In this document: positions 27,404 through 36,768 of the stretch, one piece after another
Layout: each line of letters begins with the position of its first letter
Numbering within the stretch: the stretch's first letter is position 1
Origin: CAZSMK01 sp964608095
Lineage (GTDB): Bacteria > Sumerlaeota > Sumerlaeia > MWCT01 > JAGHBZ01
Length of the DNA stretch: 64,000 nt
NCBI GenBank assembly: GCA_964608095.1
Contig: CAZSMK010000044.1
Location: 1-64,000, forward strand
Direction: 5' to 3'
Made by a program: the position numbers and the translations under genes
The notes under the pieces: model-generated
Databases searched by the model: none
What the model was told of the DNA's origin: nothing
What the model saw: only the letters and a program-made list of their open reading frames with translations

Positions 27404-28903
27404 TCAATCGGACACTTCGACCGGAACAACGGTTTTGTCGCTCTCGTTGCCGTTGTTATCAACGGCGGAAACAGCGACTTGCGTGATTTTGTCTTCTCCC
27501 ATTTCGAGACTGGTACTCGACTTGTCTCCGGGCACGAGTTCATAACCCCATCTGTCCTTTTTCTCCGAATAAACCACCCAGAGGAAGGGCGCTTCTTTCT
27601 CTGTCGCTTTCCATGATACCACGACTTTATCGTCTGTAATTTTAACCGCGACGTCCGGCGCTTTGGGTGGAGTAGCTCCGAGCCAGGGCGAAAGAGGCAC
27701 AAGTGCCGCTCTTCTATACGCTCCGTCAACAAGTTTTTGTGCCAGGGCGCAATCTTCAGCCAGTAACGGTCTGATACTGAAATGAATATTCCCCGGCGCC
27801 TCGGGTATAAAACCGCGCGTAATCATTATCTGGTTTATAATCTCGATACCTTCGTTCTCTCGGGCGAATTTACTGGTGTAAAGACCGGGCCAGATGTGAC
27901 GGTTCTTTTTATTCTCCCCTATCCACCATCCAAGGAGAACCGGGTAACTCTGTGGCACCTGACTGGTTGCCCAGTACAGCTGAGGCGTAAAATAATCCAC
28001 CCAGCCCTCGTTCAACCAGAGTTTGGCGTCGGCGTAAAGTTGATCATACTGATCGAATCCCGCAATGCTTTCGGGGTAGCCGGGTCGCCAGATGCCAAAC
28101 GGGCTTATGCCGAATTGGACAGAAGGTTTTGCCGCTTTGATTTCATCATACAGCCGCTTAATGAATGTGTTGACGGCGTCGCGGCGGAAATCACCTCTCG
28201 AGAGCGTGCCTCCCGTCTTCTTATATGCGTTCCAGCTCTCATCATCAGGAAAGTCTTTATTGTCGTTGTAACTCGGGTAAGGATAGAAATAGTCATCGAA
28301 ATGAACACCGTCCACATCATAACGTTTTACCACGTCCATAACCACGGCAATGGAATGATCCTGAACCGCTTTGAGTGCCGGGTCCATCCAGTAATAGCCT
28401 TGATCGCCGAGTTTCACCACGAGCTCAGGACGCGCCTTGACAATGGATTTCTCGGAGATTTCGCTTTTCATGGCAGGGTGGTTGGCGCGATAAGGATTAA
28501 ACCAGGTATGCAACTCGAGTCCGCGCGCGTGCGCCTCCTTTACCCAGAACTCCAAAGGATCATAGAACGGTTCCGGGGCTTTCCCCTGTTCACCGGTCAG
28601 GTAGTACGACCAGGGCTCGAGCTCGGATTTATACAAGGCATCCGCCTGGGGACGAACCTGAAACACGATTGCATTGAAGTTCAGTTCCTTTGACCTGTCA
28701 AGTATTGCAATCGCTTCTTTTTTCTGTTCTTCAGTGGAGAGACCGGGTTTAGAGGGCCAGTCAATATTGGCGACGGTAGCCACCCATGCGCCGCGGAATT
28801 CACGCGGCGGCGATGGAATTTCTTCCTCTGCGTTGACCAAACCGGGACGAACCATCATCAAAACAAGACCAACCGCACAGAGTGACAACAATAATCTACT
28901 CAT
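27404..28903 (-). CDS. Secreted YngK-like GHL10 (DUF187) glycoside hydrolase-like protein
   Basis: The 499-residue product has a signal peptide (1-25), then a canonical DUF187 barrel (about 35-375) beginning REFRGAWVATVANIDWPS, with VFQVRPQADALY, LHTWFNPYRAN and DVDGVHFDDYFYPYP, and a C-terminal fibronectin-III-like domain (about 410-497). This is the classical bacterial family-10-like arrangement, shorter and only distantly similar to the golvesin-containing paralogues at 4179 and 22824. GHL10 members are thought to act on peptidoglycan-related or exported polysaccharides. The ATG has a GGAGGAG site. Confidence 0.9.
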   Translation of the reverse strand: MSRLLLSLCAVGLVLMMVRPGLVNAEEEIPSPPREFRGAWVATVANIDWPSKPGLSTEEQKKEAIAILDRSKELNFNAIVFQVRPQADALYKSELEPWSYYLTGEQGKAPEPFYDPLEFWVKEAHARGLELHTWFNPYRANHPAMKSEISEKSIVKARPELVVKLGDQGYYWMDPALKAVQDHSIAVVMDVVKRYDVDGVHFDDYFYPYPSYNDNKDFPDDESWNAYKKTGGTLSRGDFRRDAVNTFIKRLYDEIKAAKPSVQFGISPFGIWRPGYPESIAGFDQYDQLYADAKLWLNEGWVDYFTPQLYWATSQVPQSYPVLLGWWIGENKKNRHIWPGLYTSKFARENEGIEIINQIMITRGFIPEAPGNIHFSIRPLLAEDCALAQKLVDGAYRRAALVPLSPWLGATPPKAPDVAVKITDDKVVVSWKATEKEAPFLWVVYSEKKDRWGYELVPGDKSSTSLEMGEDKITQVAVSAVDNNGNESDKTVVPVEVSD

Positions 28904-29004
28904 ACTATCTCCTCCTTCTCGACATGTTTTTATCTATCTCAAGCATGATGTGTTATACCTGTATCGTGTGTTTTCTGTCAATGACGGGATTGTAAACTGG
29001 CGCT

Positions 29005-32000
29005 TCACCAGATTGCTATTTTGAAGGTATTATCGCTATCCTCTTTTACATGGATTTCGCGTTGCCGGATGATTTCACCGGTATCGACCCGAAGGGAATA
29101 TTTGCCGTGAAAACAGCGAAGACTTAGATGGCCATTTTCGTCTGTCCGAAGAGTTTCGCGCATGCTCCACTCGTGATTGATCAATCGTTCGAGCTCGAGG
29201 TACGAGGGTTTGGGATCAAGATTCTTTCTCAACAAGCCCCCGTTGAATTTGGTTTCATGCTCGATTGCGGTACCATCACCCAGGTTCCACCATGTAATCC
29301 CCTTCATCCGTGGCACGCTGAACCAGAGCCGATAATAATTGCGCACCATCTCTTTCTGGAGTTCTTCGCCTTCAGTTTCACTCCCTGGCGTCGGCATGGT
29401 GATTTCCGTTATATACATGGGGAGTTCGAATCGGTCGTATAGGTCGTATACCTGGAGCAGTTGTCGCGGTGAATAGGTATGTCCGCCGAGGATTTCGGCA
29501 ACGGCCTGGTCTGACATGATATGAAACTGGAATCCGATACCGTCGAATGGCACACCTCGCTCGACAAGCCCTTTGATATGCTTGTAGTAGCGGGTTTGAG
29601 TGGGATCCTCTCCATTATACTCATGACATACATGTGGCATTTCGTTGATGAAGAGTTGAGCCGAAGCGGGAAATAATGTGCGCTGTTCTCGAAAGGCCCA
29701 TTCGACATAGGAGCGTTCCTCATCGTACAACGGAAAATCCTTTACGCAATCAATGGGTTCGTTCACCCCGTCCCAGAGGGCGATTTCATGACCATAGCGA
29801 GTGGCGATTTCACGAAACCGCTTGAGAAAAAGTTCCTTCAGGGCTTCAGGGTCTTCGGGGAGCCAGTCGGGATTGTGAGCGTGCCACAGAAGCGGGTGTC
29901 CCTTGGGTACGATATCGTAGTGCTTGCACCAGGCAAGGACACGGTCCGGTGGAGGGCGTCGCCAGATTCTTCTCGACCCTTCTTCATAGCGCAATTCTCC
30001 TTGTACGGGCTCGAGCCCAAGCCAGTAGAAGGGGATGGTTGCGCTATTGAGTATTTTCCGAAACGCTGCTTCGTATTGTGCATTTGCCTCCGGGGTGGCG
30101 AGCTGCCCCAGCACGAATATGTTCGAGCCGAAGAGAAAATCATGGGACGTCTGCTCGATTGAAACCTCGACATTGGTAATCGGTTTAGCATTCGTGTCAA
30201 AGAGGTAAACCGAGACATCGCTTTTGCGATAGCGTTCGATGCCATCAGAGATACGTTTTTCGAGTTCGGGATCAGCCCAGATATCCTTGAATGTTTTGCT
30301 CACGCGGGTGTTCTGCCAGATACTGGGGGCGCGGAAAAAATTCACCTCGAGGGCATCCAGCCGCAAGCCATGCGCTTTGAGGCGTTTGATGAAGTCATCT
30401 GTTTCGCGAATCTCCTTTGGCGACCAGCCTACTTCCGCCGTAGCGAGTAAGCGGGGGAAGGTATGGTATTCGATTTCATGGGTGGGCATCATGATACCAT
30501 GGCTTTCATAATAGCGACGCGATACATTACCAAGCCACTGGCAGCACTCGACTCCAAGGATGTGTGAAGCCTGTTCCGGGGTGAGCTCTACGCCTACGGG
30601 TTCCAGCGAATAAGCCTTGCTTGCCGAGGTGGCACTGTAATCGTAGTCGAAATAACAATGAGAATGCGGCGACATGATGACGTCATATCCCTTTTGGGCT
30701 GCCTCGATTCCGTACTCGATTTTCCGGTAAGGCTGGATTATGGTTGATGAGGGCACCCCTGCTTCGAAATTGTCGTCCCACCCGATGAGACGTCGTCCTT
30801 TGTCCCTCACAAAGGCTTCGACGCGACGGATAAAATAGCTGTGAAGATCATCGGCGGTCGCCAGCCCTTCCTCCTTAATACGTTGCTGGCATTTTGGACA
30901 CGCTTGCCAACGGTCTTTGGGACATTCGTCGCCGCCGATATGAATCCATGGCGATGGAAAAAGCGTCATGACCTCGAAAAGGACGCCTTCAATAAAGGCA
31001 AAGGTCTTCTCATTCCCCGCGCAGTACACGTCCTTATATATCCAGGTGTTTCCGAGTTCCGTCGGTATTTCGCCCGTGCAGGAAAGTTCGGGATACGCCA
31101 TCAATGCGGAAAGGCAGTGACCGGGCATCTCGATTTCTGGGACCACTACAACGTGACGTGCTTCTGCATACGCCACAATCTCACGTATGTCATTCTGGCT
31201 GTAAAACCCGCCATACCTCTCTCCCGATTCGGTCGATTCCGTGGAATCGAGGGATTCCACGGAATCGGTCGGCATATAGTTCAAACGCGCATTTATGTTG
31301 GGACGGAATGCACCTACCCTGGTTAATTTCGGGTACGCCTTGATCTCGAGACGCCATCCCTGGTCGTCGACCAGATGCCAGTGGAGCCTGTTCATCTTGT
31401 AAAGGGATATCAAGTCGATTATGCGCTTGATATATTCCTTATCCTGAAAGTGGCGAGCGCTATCCAGCATATAGCCTCGCCAAGAAAACCGGGGTTTATC
31501 CTGAATTTCAACACAGGGGATAATCCACGAAACTCCCGGTGACTGGACGCGCAACTCTATCTCATGGGGCAGCAGCTGGCGGAGCGTTTGACAGGCATAG
31601 AATATACCTGCTTCGGTTTTTGCTGTAATATCAATCCTCTCAGGGGTGACGTGTAAAGAATAGCCTTCATCGCCGAGCGTAGCATCGGATTCGTCGATAC
31701 GGAACACAACGGCATTCTCGACCTTCATACCGACCTTGAACTCATGCACGATAAGGGGGAATTGTGTCGCCTTCCTCACCCGTCCCAGGAACAATTCAGC
31801 GCCGTCCCCGGCATCACCGATTACGAGAATGACCGTTTCGTGATTAAAAAGGAACTCCCCCTCATACACCTTAACCGAAACCGGCTTCGGGATGATGCAA
31901 ATCTCGGATTTACTCTCGGAAAGAGGCTCGGCATGGCTCGATAAGGTCATAATACACATGATGCTAAGCACAAGAAAAACCTGCAAGAATGGGCAATTAA

Positions 32001-32025
32001 ATGACTGAAAAAATTTTTGAAACAT
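29005..32025 (-). CDS. GH20 beta-N-acetylhexosaminidase fused to GH10 xylanase-like domain
   Basis: The start ATG at 32025 (AAAGGA upstream, followed by a signal peptide ending SSHA) gives 1006 residues. The N-terminal half is GH20: a beta/alpha leader (about 40-165), then the barrel with FSWRGYMLDSARHF, HWHLVDDQGWRLEI and the catalytic Asp-Glu pair in HIGGDECPK near residue 365. After a short beta insert (about 600-645) comes a GH10 barrel with GHPLLWHAHNPDWLP, the acid/base Glu in WDGVNEP near 755 and the nucleophile Glu in YITEITMP near 873. Both active sites look intact. The enzyme should remove N-acetylhexosamine and cut a beta-1,4-xylan-like backbone outside the cytoplasm. A Ser/Glu/Asp-rich repeat insert sits at about 254-268. 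Confidence 0.9.
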   Translation of the reverse strand: MFQKFFQSFNCPFLQVFLVLSIMCIMTLSSHAEPLSESKSEICIIPKPVSVKVYEGEFLFNHETVILVIGDAGDGAELFLGRVRKATQFPLIVHEFKVGMKVENAVVFRIDESDATLGDEGYSLHVTPERIDITAKTEAGIFYACQTLRQLLPHEIELRVQSPGVSWIIPCVEIQDKPRFSWRGYMLDSARHFQDKEYIKRIIDLISLYKMNRLHWHLVDDQGWRLEIKAYPKLTRVGAFRPNINARLNYMPTDSVESLDSTESTESGERYGGFYSQNDIREIVAYAEARHVVVVPEIEMPGHCLSALMAYPELSCTGEIPTELGNTWIYKDVYCAGNEKTFAFIEGVLFEVMTLFPSPWIHIGGDECPKDRWQACPKCQQRIKEEGLATADDLHSYFIRRVEAFVRDKGRRLIGWDDNFEAGVPSSTIIQPYRKIEYGIEAAQKGYDVIMSPHSHCYFDYDYSATSASKAYSLEPVGVELTPEQASHILGVECCQWLGNVSRRYYESHGIMMPTHEIEYHTFPRLLATAEVGWSPKEIRETDDFIKRLKAHGLRLDALEVNFFRAPSIWQNTRVSKTFKDIWADPELEKRISDGIERYRKSDVSVYLFDTNAKPITNVEVSIEQTSHDFLFGSNIFVLGQLATPEANAQYEAAFRKILNSATIPFYWLGLEPVQGELRYEEGSRRIWRRPPPDRVLAWCKHYDIVPKGHPLLWHAHNPDWLPEDPEALKELFLKRFREIATRYGHEIALWDGVNEPIDCVKDFPLYDEERSYVEWAFREQRTLFPASAQLFINEMPHVCHEYNGEDPTQTRYYKHIKGLVERGVPFDGIGFQFHIMSDQAVAEILGGHTYSPRQLLQVYDLYDRFELPMYITEITMPTPGSETEGEELQKEMVRNYYRLWFSVPRMKGITWWNLGDGTAIEHETKFNGGLLRKNLDPKPSYLELERLINHEWSMRETLRTDENGHLSLRCFHGKYSLRVDTGEIIRQREIHVKEDSDNTFKIAIW

Positions 32026-32239
32026 TTCTGTGTCCTTTTCATTTGTCTTTGTTTCTCGATATGGGCGCAACTATACTAAGAGAAATAACCGTGAGCAAGG
32101 GTAATTGCCCCTTGACATAGCCAAAGAATATACACAAAAGATTGCATGTTCAGTGTTTTCGGGTATGTGCCTGCGAAAAATGGATTCAGGGTCCATATCG
32201 CGCCCAAGAGTTAAGCGCAAATAGAAAGGGAGTAAATCT

Positions 32240-34354
32240 ATGCCGGAATCGAAAAATCAGGCGAGCAATTTTCGAGTCGTCCGGGATGACAATTCCATCT
32301 CGATTCAATCAGGATTGTTGTCGTTGAAATTTGGTGTAACAAACAGGGTTACCTTCGAGGATCTCTCGTTTAAGGGCAAGAGAAACTGGTTATCCGATTT
32401 CAGTGATATTGGATTGTTATGGAAGATTCATTTCAAAGGGCCTTATGGAACAGCGCCTGTGTATTCAAACAACGAGGCTGATTTTCAGAAAGCCTTTATC
32501 TCCAAAGATGACGCAGATGTGAAAGAAATTACATTTGTCTGGACCGCCAAAGCAACACACGATATGCATCCAGAAGTCGTCATCAGGGTAAGGTGCAAAA
32601 AAGGTAAATCACTCTCCTTCTGGTCGCTCGAGGTATCATTGCCCAGGGGATGGAAAATCAGACGCGCCGACTTTCCCTATCTCTCAAACTTTGCGGTCAT
32701 GCAGCACATGAAGGTGGTTGTTCCTACCGGATGGGGAAATGAGTATGGGTTCAAACCATGCTTCAAGTATGAAGGACCCTATCCGTCATGGTTAACAAGC
32801 ATGCAAATGGTCGCCTTCTATGACGATAAACATGCAAATGGATTATACTTTGCCTCACATGATCCTCGAGCGAATCTTAAGGAATTTTATATCGAAGCCA
32901 GAGGGAATACCGCTGAAGTAGCACAATTCCATATTCCATCCATCCCTGATAATGACGTTGATTCTTTCGCACTGGACTATGAGGTGGTACTAGGGGTATT
33001 CGAAGGCGGTTACTACGAGGCGGGGCAACTTTACAGGGATTTTGCCTTGAGAACAAAATGGGTGGACGAAACAAAAAAGAAGTCACCACCTGCCTGGTTG
33101 AAGGAGACGGAATTATGGCTCAGACCGGACGGCGGAGTTGAAAAAAATCTCGAAGTTACAAAGGAAGCCCTCAAATTCTTTGACGTTAAAACAGCGCTCC
33201 ATTGGTACAGGTGGCATGAGATACCTTACGATACGCATTATCCCGAATACTTACCGGCGCTGCCGGGAATTGCAGAGGCTATCAGAGAGTTGCAGGAGAT
33301 GGGTACGCATGTGGCGCTTTATATAAATGGCAGATTGTGGGACCCCGCCTCTGAAAGCTGGATGTCGGAAAAAGCGTATGAGCATGCGGCACGCTCGGAA
33401 AACAGCGAGTGCTACAGCGAGATTTATGGTTCCCTGATACCCAACAATGTCATGTGCCCATATACCAACTTCTGGCAGGAAAAAATAGCCGGGATAGCCG
33501 AGCGTCTGGAAGAGGCGCTTGGGATTCATGGCGTGTATATCGATCAAGTAGCGGCGGGGGAGGGGGGGCAGGGGTATAACCCCGCTCACGGGCATCCTGT
33601 CGGCGGCGGCGAGTTCTGGCGCGTCGGGTACGAGGCTCTATTGGCGAAAACAAGGAAGAAGTTGTCTAACAATACCATCCTGCTGACAGAAGAAAACGCA
33701 GAATGCTGGCTGAATCTCTTTGACGCCCACCTTATGGTAAATACACAAGTTGATGGAAAAGTTGTGCCCTTGTTCTTATCTGTTTATTCCGGCAAAACAA
33801 TCCTGATATGCACATTGTATTACGCGTCCGATGAACCGCGGAATTCGTTGTCGTTCAGGATAAAGAACGCCCTTGCCTTTTTATGGGGAGCGCAACCCGG
33901 CTGGATTCAACCGTATAGGATAATGGCGCCTGACGTGCGAAAGGAGGCTGAATTTCTCAAGGATTTAGTCCGAACAAGGCGATTTGCACATCCTTTTATT
34001 GATGCCGGTAAATTCCTTGATATGCTTCCCGTTGGCGGGAATAATCCTGTAGTACACGGCGTTATGAAAGGACCCTTTTTCGGTCAGTATGATATAAAAG
34101 TGCCCGCTGTTTCGGCTTCAGCATGGCTCTCGCCCGATAATAAAATAGGGGTGTTATCGACCAATATATCCGATCAGGCTCACGAGGTAAAAATTGTCCT
34201 TCCTTTTGAAAAAGCCGCCCTGGCGGTTGATAAAAAGTTCAAAATTACCTTCTACAATAACAGCGGATTGGTAGATACAAAAAAATATGCCGACAAATGT
34301 GTAACCTTTACTCTACCCGAGCGAAGTGCGATGATTCTGGACATTGATATGTGA
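32240..34354 (+). CDS. DUF6259-like glycoside hydrolase-fold protein, apparently cytoplasmic
   Basis: The 704-residue product has no signal peptide. An N-terminal beta-sandwich (about 15-270) precedes a TIM-barrel-like part (about 285-560) with ALHWYRWHEIPYDTHYPEY, a GVYIDQVAAG strand end and TILLTEENAEC, and a C-terminal beta domain (about 610-704) ends MILDIDM. The arrangement and the YIDQ and EENAE motifs resemble the DUF6259 family, whose activity is not established. Asp and Glu at barrel strand ends suggest a retaining glycosidase, by inference. A GDPD-SGNH gene follows 49 nt downstream and is probably co-transcribed. The assignment is by memory of family features. Confidence 0.6.
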   Translation: MPESKNQASNFRVVRDDNSISIQSGLLSLKFGVTNRVTFEDLSFKGKRNWLSDFSDIGLLWKIHFKGPYGTAPVYSNNEADFQKAFISKDDADVKEITFVWTAKATHDMHPEVVIRVRCKKGKSLSFWSLEVSLPRGWKIRRADFPYLSNFAVMQHMKVVVPTGWGNEYGFKPCFKYEGPYPSWLTSMQMVAFYDDKHANGLYFASHDPRANLKEFYIEARGNTAEVAQFHIPSIPDNDVDSFALDYEVVLGVFEGGYYEAGQLYRDFALRTKWVDETKKKSPPAWLKETELWLRPDGGVEKNLEVTKEALKFFDVKTALHWYRWHEIPYDTHYPEYLPALPGIAEAIRELQEMGTHVALYINGRLWDPASESWMSEKAYEHAARSENSECYSEIYGSLIPNNVMCPYTNFWQEKIAGIAERLEEALGIHGVYIDQVAAGEGGQGYNPAHGHPVGGGEFWRVGYEALLAKTRKKLSNNTILLTEENAECWLNLFDAHLMVNTQVDGKVVPLFLSVYSGKTILICTLYYASDEPRNSLSFRIKNALAFLWGAQPGWIQPYRIMAPDVRKEAEFLKDLVRTRRFAHPFIDAGKFLDMLPVGGNNPVVHGVMKGPFFGQYDIKVPAVSASAWLSPDNKIGVLSTNISDQAHEVKIVLPFEKAALAVDKKFKITFYNNSGLVDTKKYADKCVTFTLPERSAMILDIDM

Positions 34355-34403
34355 TATGGTTCTTTAATCTTCAGAAATATCTAAAAGTGTAAGGAGACTG
34401 GAA

Positions 34404-36431
34404 ATGAGAACCCCAATTGCGTGTGCATTACTGCTATTCGCAGTGCACCTCAATGCAGACATATTAATTGTGGCGCATCGCGGTGCGTCGGATTATGCGC
34501 CCGAAAACACACTACCCGCATTCGAACTTGCCTGGAAGCAGGGAGCGGATGCAGTCGAGGGCGACTTCTATCTCACTAAGGACGGACAGATCGTCTGCAT
34601 CCATGACTCGAGCACCCAAAGAGTGTCGGAAGTAACAAAAATTGTCAAAGATTCCACCCTGAGCGAATTGCACACAATAGATGTCGGCTCATGGTTCGAT
34701 AAATCCTTTCAAGGCACCCGAATTCCAACACTCGCGGAAGTTCTGGCTACTGTACCCAAAGGGAAAAAGATTTATATAGAGGTAAAATGCGGTCCTGAAA
34801 TACTGCCGCAAATGTTCAAGGAACTGGCACGCTCGACCCTGGAGCGAGACCAGATCGTCGTCATCTCGTTCAACGAAGACGTAATACGCGAACTCAAAAA
34901 AAAGGATCCAGGCATCAAGGCATATTGGCTGAAAAGTTTTACAAGAGATAGTGCAACGGGAGAGTTGAACCCAACTTTAAACAGCGCATTGGAAATTCTA
35001 AAAACAATTAAAGCCGATGGTATAAGTACGAGTTATCCCGAAATTGATGAAAAGTTTATCAGGGAAGTCGAGAAGGCTGGTTTTGAATATCATGTTTGGA
35101 CTGTAGATCACGTGGAAACTGCGAGAGAATTCAAGCAATGGGGCGCACGATCAATAACCACCAATATCCCGAAGTACATGGTTAACTATCTGGATAAGCC
35201 GATGCCACCCATAGAGGCTAAATCCGATGAACCGGCATATTCGCCGTACGCTCGCATGCCCTTGAGGGAGCGCATAATCGAGACAAAAGCCCGCCGCGGA
35301 CCACATTACTCGAGCCGGCTCAATCTCTTCATGACATCAGACTATCAAAAAGGCGGGATTGTTTTTATCGGCGACTCTATAACCGAAGGGTTCCCCCTTA
35401 ACGAATCTATCAAAGATAAAAATGTTATCAATTGTGGAATCAGCGGCGATCGAATAAAAGGGATAGCCGAACGACTTGATGTGTGTGTCAAAGACCTCGA
35501 ACCAAAAGAAGTATATGTGATGATTGGCGTAAACGATATCCTTCAAGAGAATCGCGAATCCATAGAAGAACTCGGCGAGAGGTATAAAAGACTCATCCGT
35601 GACCTTAAACGCACGGCTCCCGATGCTAAGATAACATTCTTCTCGATTCTTCCGATGCGGGGTTCTTATGCGACAAGAAATCACCTTGTTCACAAGCTTA
35701 ATGCCGTCATCAAGGAGATAGTCGAAAAAGAGGGATTACGATATTTTGATCTGCATCCTTATTTTGCGAACGACAAAAAGGAACTGTATGCATATCTCAC
35801 AACCGACGGTTTGCACCTGAGTCCCGATGGTTATCTCGTCTGGTTGAAAGCGATACTCGACAAGGATGAGTTTATAGAAGCGGCTATCAATTTCTCGGGA
35901 TATTGGCTCACGAAATATGGTGGTTCTTTTCGGGTGGCGAAAATCGATCCGCCCGCAAACGGCGCCTACCCCGGCAGCCGCGGTCCCAACGAACTGGTTA
36001 TATACACTCCTGCGTACGAAAAATCCTCGACCAACACCAACACATGGGGAACCGAGGTCATTGTGAGAAACAGCAAGGTCGAAAAGCGAACACATTTCGA
36101 CACGCCCATCCCTTCAGATGGCTTCGTGGTTTCAGGACACGGCTCCGCCTCACAATGGATAGAAAAATACCTTGACCCGGGTGTTTCGGTCGAATACGAC
36201 CAGAACGCAATTTACATCAAGGATATTCCCGAGTCGCAGATGACGCCGGAACAACGATTATGGTATTTAAAAAAGTGTATATTCCGCGTGCTGCATTCCA
36301 TGAAGAAACCAGGTGCAGATGAAAAGACAAAGAATACGGCGTTAAAACTTCTCGAAAAAATCCAGCGTATCCAGGCTGATGAGAAACTATCGGGGTCAGA
36401 CCTCGATTCCGAGCTTCTCCTCTTTGAGTAG
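34404..36431 (+). CDS. Glycerophosphodiester phosphodiesterase-SGNH hydrolase fusion with repeat-derived tail
   Basis: The 675-residue product has a short signal peptide (1-18). A GDPD domain (about 20-255) shows AHRGASDYAPENT, VEGDFYLTKDGQIVCIHD and an IEVKCGPE strand. An SGNH/GDSL esterase domain (about 310-495) shows FIGDSITEG (Ser325), GVND and TDGLHLSPDGY (Asp468, His471). A third beta-rich domain (about 505-610, ELVIYTPAYEKSSTNTNTWGTEV and DGFVVSGHG) follows. The two hydrolases could act in series on esterified or glycerophosphate-decorated glycans. The last 14 or so residues (KLSGSDLDSELLLFE) are encoded by a palindromic repeat copy at 36384-36419. The same KLSGSDLDSEL peptide ends the convergent GH27 protein. 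Confidence 0.88.
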   Translation: MRTPIACALLLFAVHLNADILIVAHRGASDYAPENTLPAFELAWKQGADAVEGDFYLTKDGQIVCIHDSSTQRVSEVTKIVKDSTLSELHTIDVGSWFDKSFQGTRIPTLAEVLATVPKGKKIYIEVKCGPEILPQMFKELARSTLERDQIVVISFNEDVIRELKKKDPGIKAYWLKSFTRDSATGELNPTLNSALEILKTIKADGISTSYPEIDEKFIREVEKAGFEYHVWTVDHVETAREFKQWGARSITTNIPKYMVNYLDKPMPPIEAKSDEPAYSPYARMPLRERIIETKARRGPHYSSRLNLFMTSDYQKGGIVFIGDSITEGFPLNESIKDKNVINCGISGDRIKGIAERLDVCVKDLEPKEVYVMIGVNDILQENRESIEELGERYKRLIRDLKRTAPDAKITFFSILPMRGSYATRNHLVHKLNAVIKEIVEKEGLRYFDLHPYFANDKKELYAYLTTDGLHLSPDGYLVWLKAILDKDEFIEAAINFSGYWLTKYGGSFRVAKIDPPANGAYPGSRGPNELVIYTPAYEKSSTNTNTWGTEVIVRNSKVEKRTHFDTPIPSDGFVVSGHGSASQWIEKYLDPGVSVEYDQNAIYIKDIPESQMTPEQRLWYLKKCIFRVLHSMKKPGADEKTKNTALKLLEKIQRIQADEKLSGSDLDSELLLFE

Positions 36432-36471
36432 CCGGAAACTATCGGGGTCAGACCTCGATTCCGAGCTTCTC
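36384..36471 (+). repeat. Two direct copies of the 36-bp REP-like repeat (52-bp period)
   Basis: Copies at 36384-36419 and 36436-36471 are identical over 36 bp, and the spacers are similar (CTCTTTGAGTAGCCG versus TTTTTCGAGCAGCCG). The first copy is translated as the tail of the GDPD-SGNH protein. On the minus strand each copy encodes the end of a transposase-like tail, EKLGIEV and stop. Confidence 0.9.
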
Positions 36472-36492
36472 TTTTTCGAGCAGCCGTTTCTT

Positions 36493-36768
36493 TTAACGCT
36501 CAAGCTGTGGATCATCTTCTTTTACACTTCGACTATGTCTTGTCACTGTACTATCGCTATTTATTCCGAATCGCAGGGCAATCTGTCGACAAGAATTTCC
36601 AGTAAGTTTGCGACAAAGATACATCGCTACTGAGCGAGGATGAGATTGCTTTCCGCGTGATGAGTGCTCAATCGAATCAATCGTAATCTTACATTCAGCG
36701 GGAACAACCTTTTTAATATCATCTATAACTAAAGGACTTGGTGAGATTGGAATCACCAGTAATATCAA
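36493..36768 (-). pseudogene. C-terminal remnant of REP-associated tyrosine transposase (DnaA-C-like HTH)
   Basis: The ORF encodes about 91 residues. The core SHPRSVAMYLCRKLTGN then SCRQIALRFGIN and DSTVTRHSRSVKED matches the layout of the DnaA-C-like domain at the end of RAYT/IS200-like transposases (consensus around RNVAIYLxRxLxG then LxxIGxxF and STVSxxxxRxK). After the TAA the frame continues KKRLLEKEKLGIEV and stop, like the normal end of such a protein, so the TAA is likely a nonsense change. No start is credible: the reading frame begins inside the GH27 3' end. The HUH/Y1 catalytic domain is missing. Confidence 0.6.

Noticed and set aside
36493..36768. Reading the ORF as a chromosomal DnaA or a stand-alone regulator
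   Set aside because: Only the C-terminal HTH is present, without the AAA+ part. The repeat-bounded context fits a transposase remnant better.
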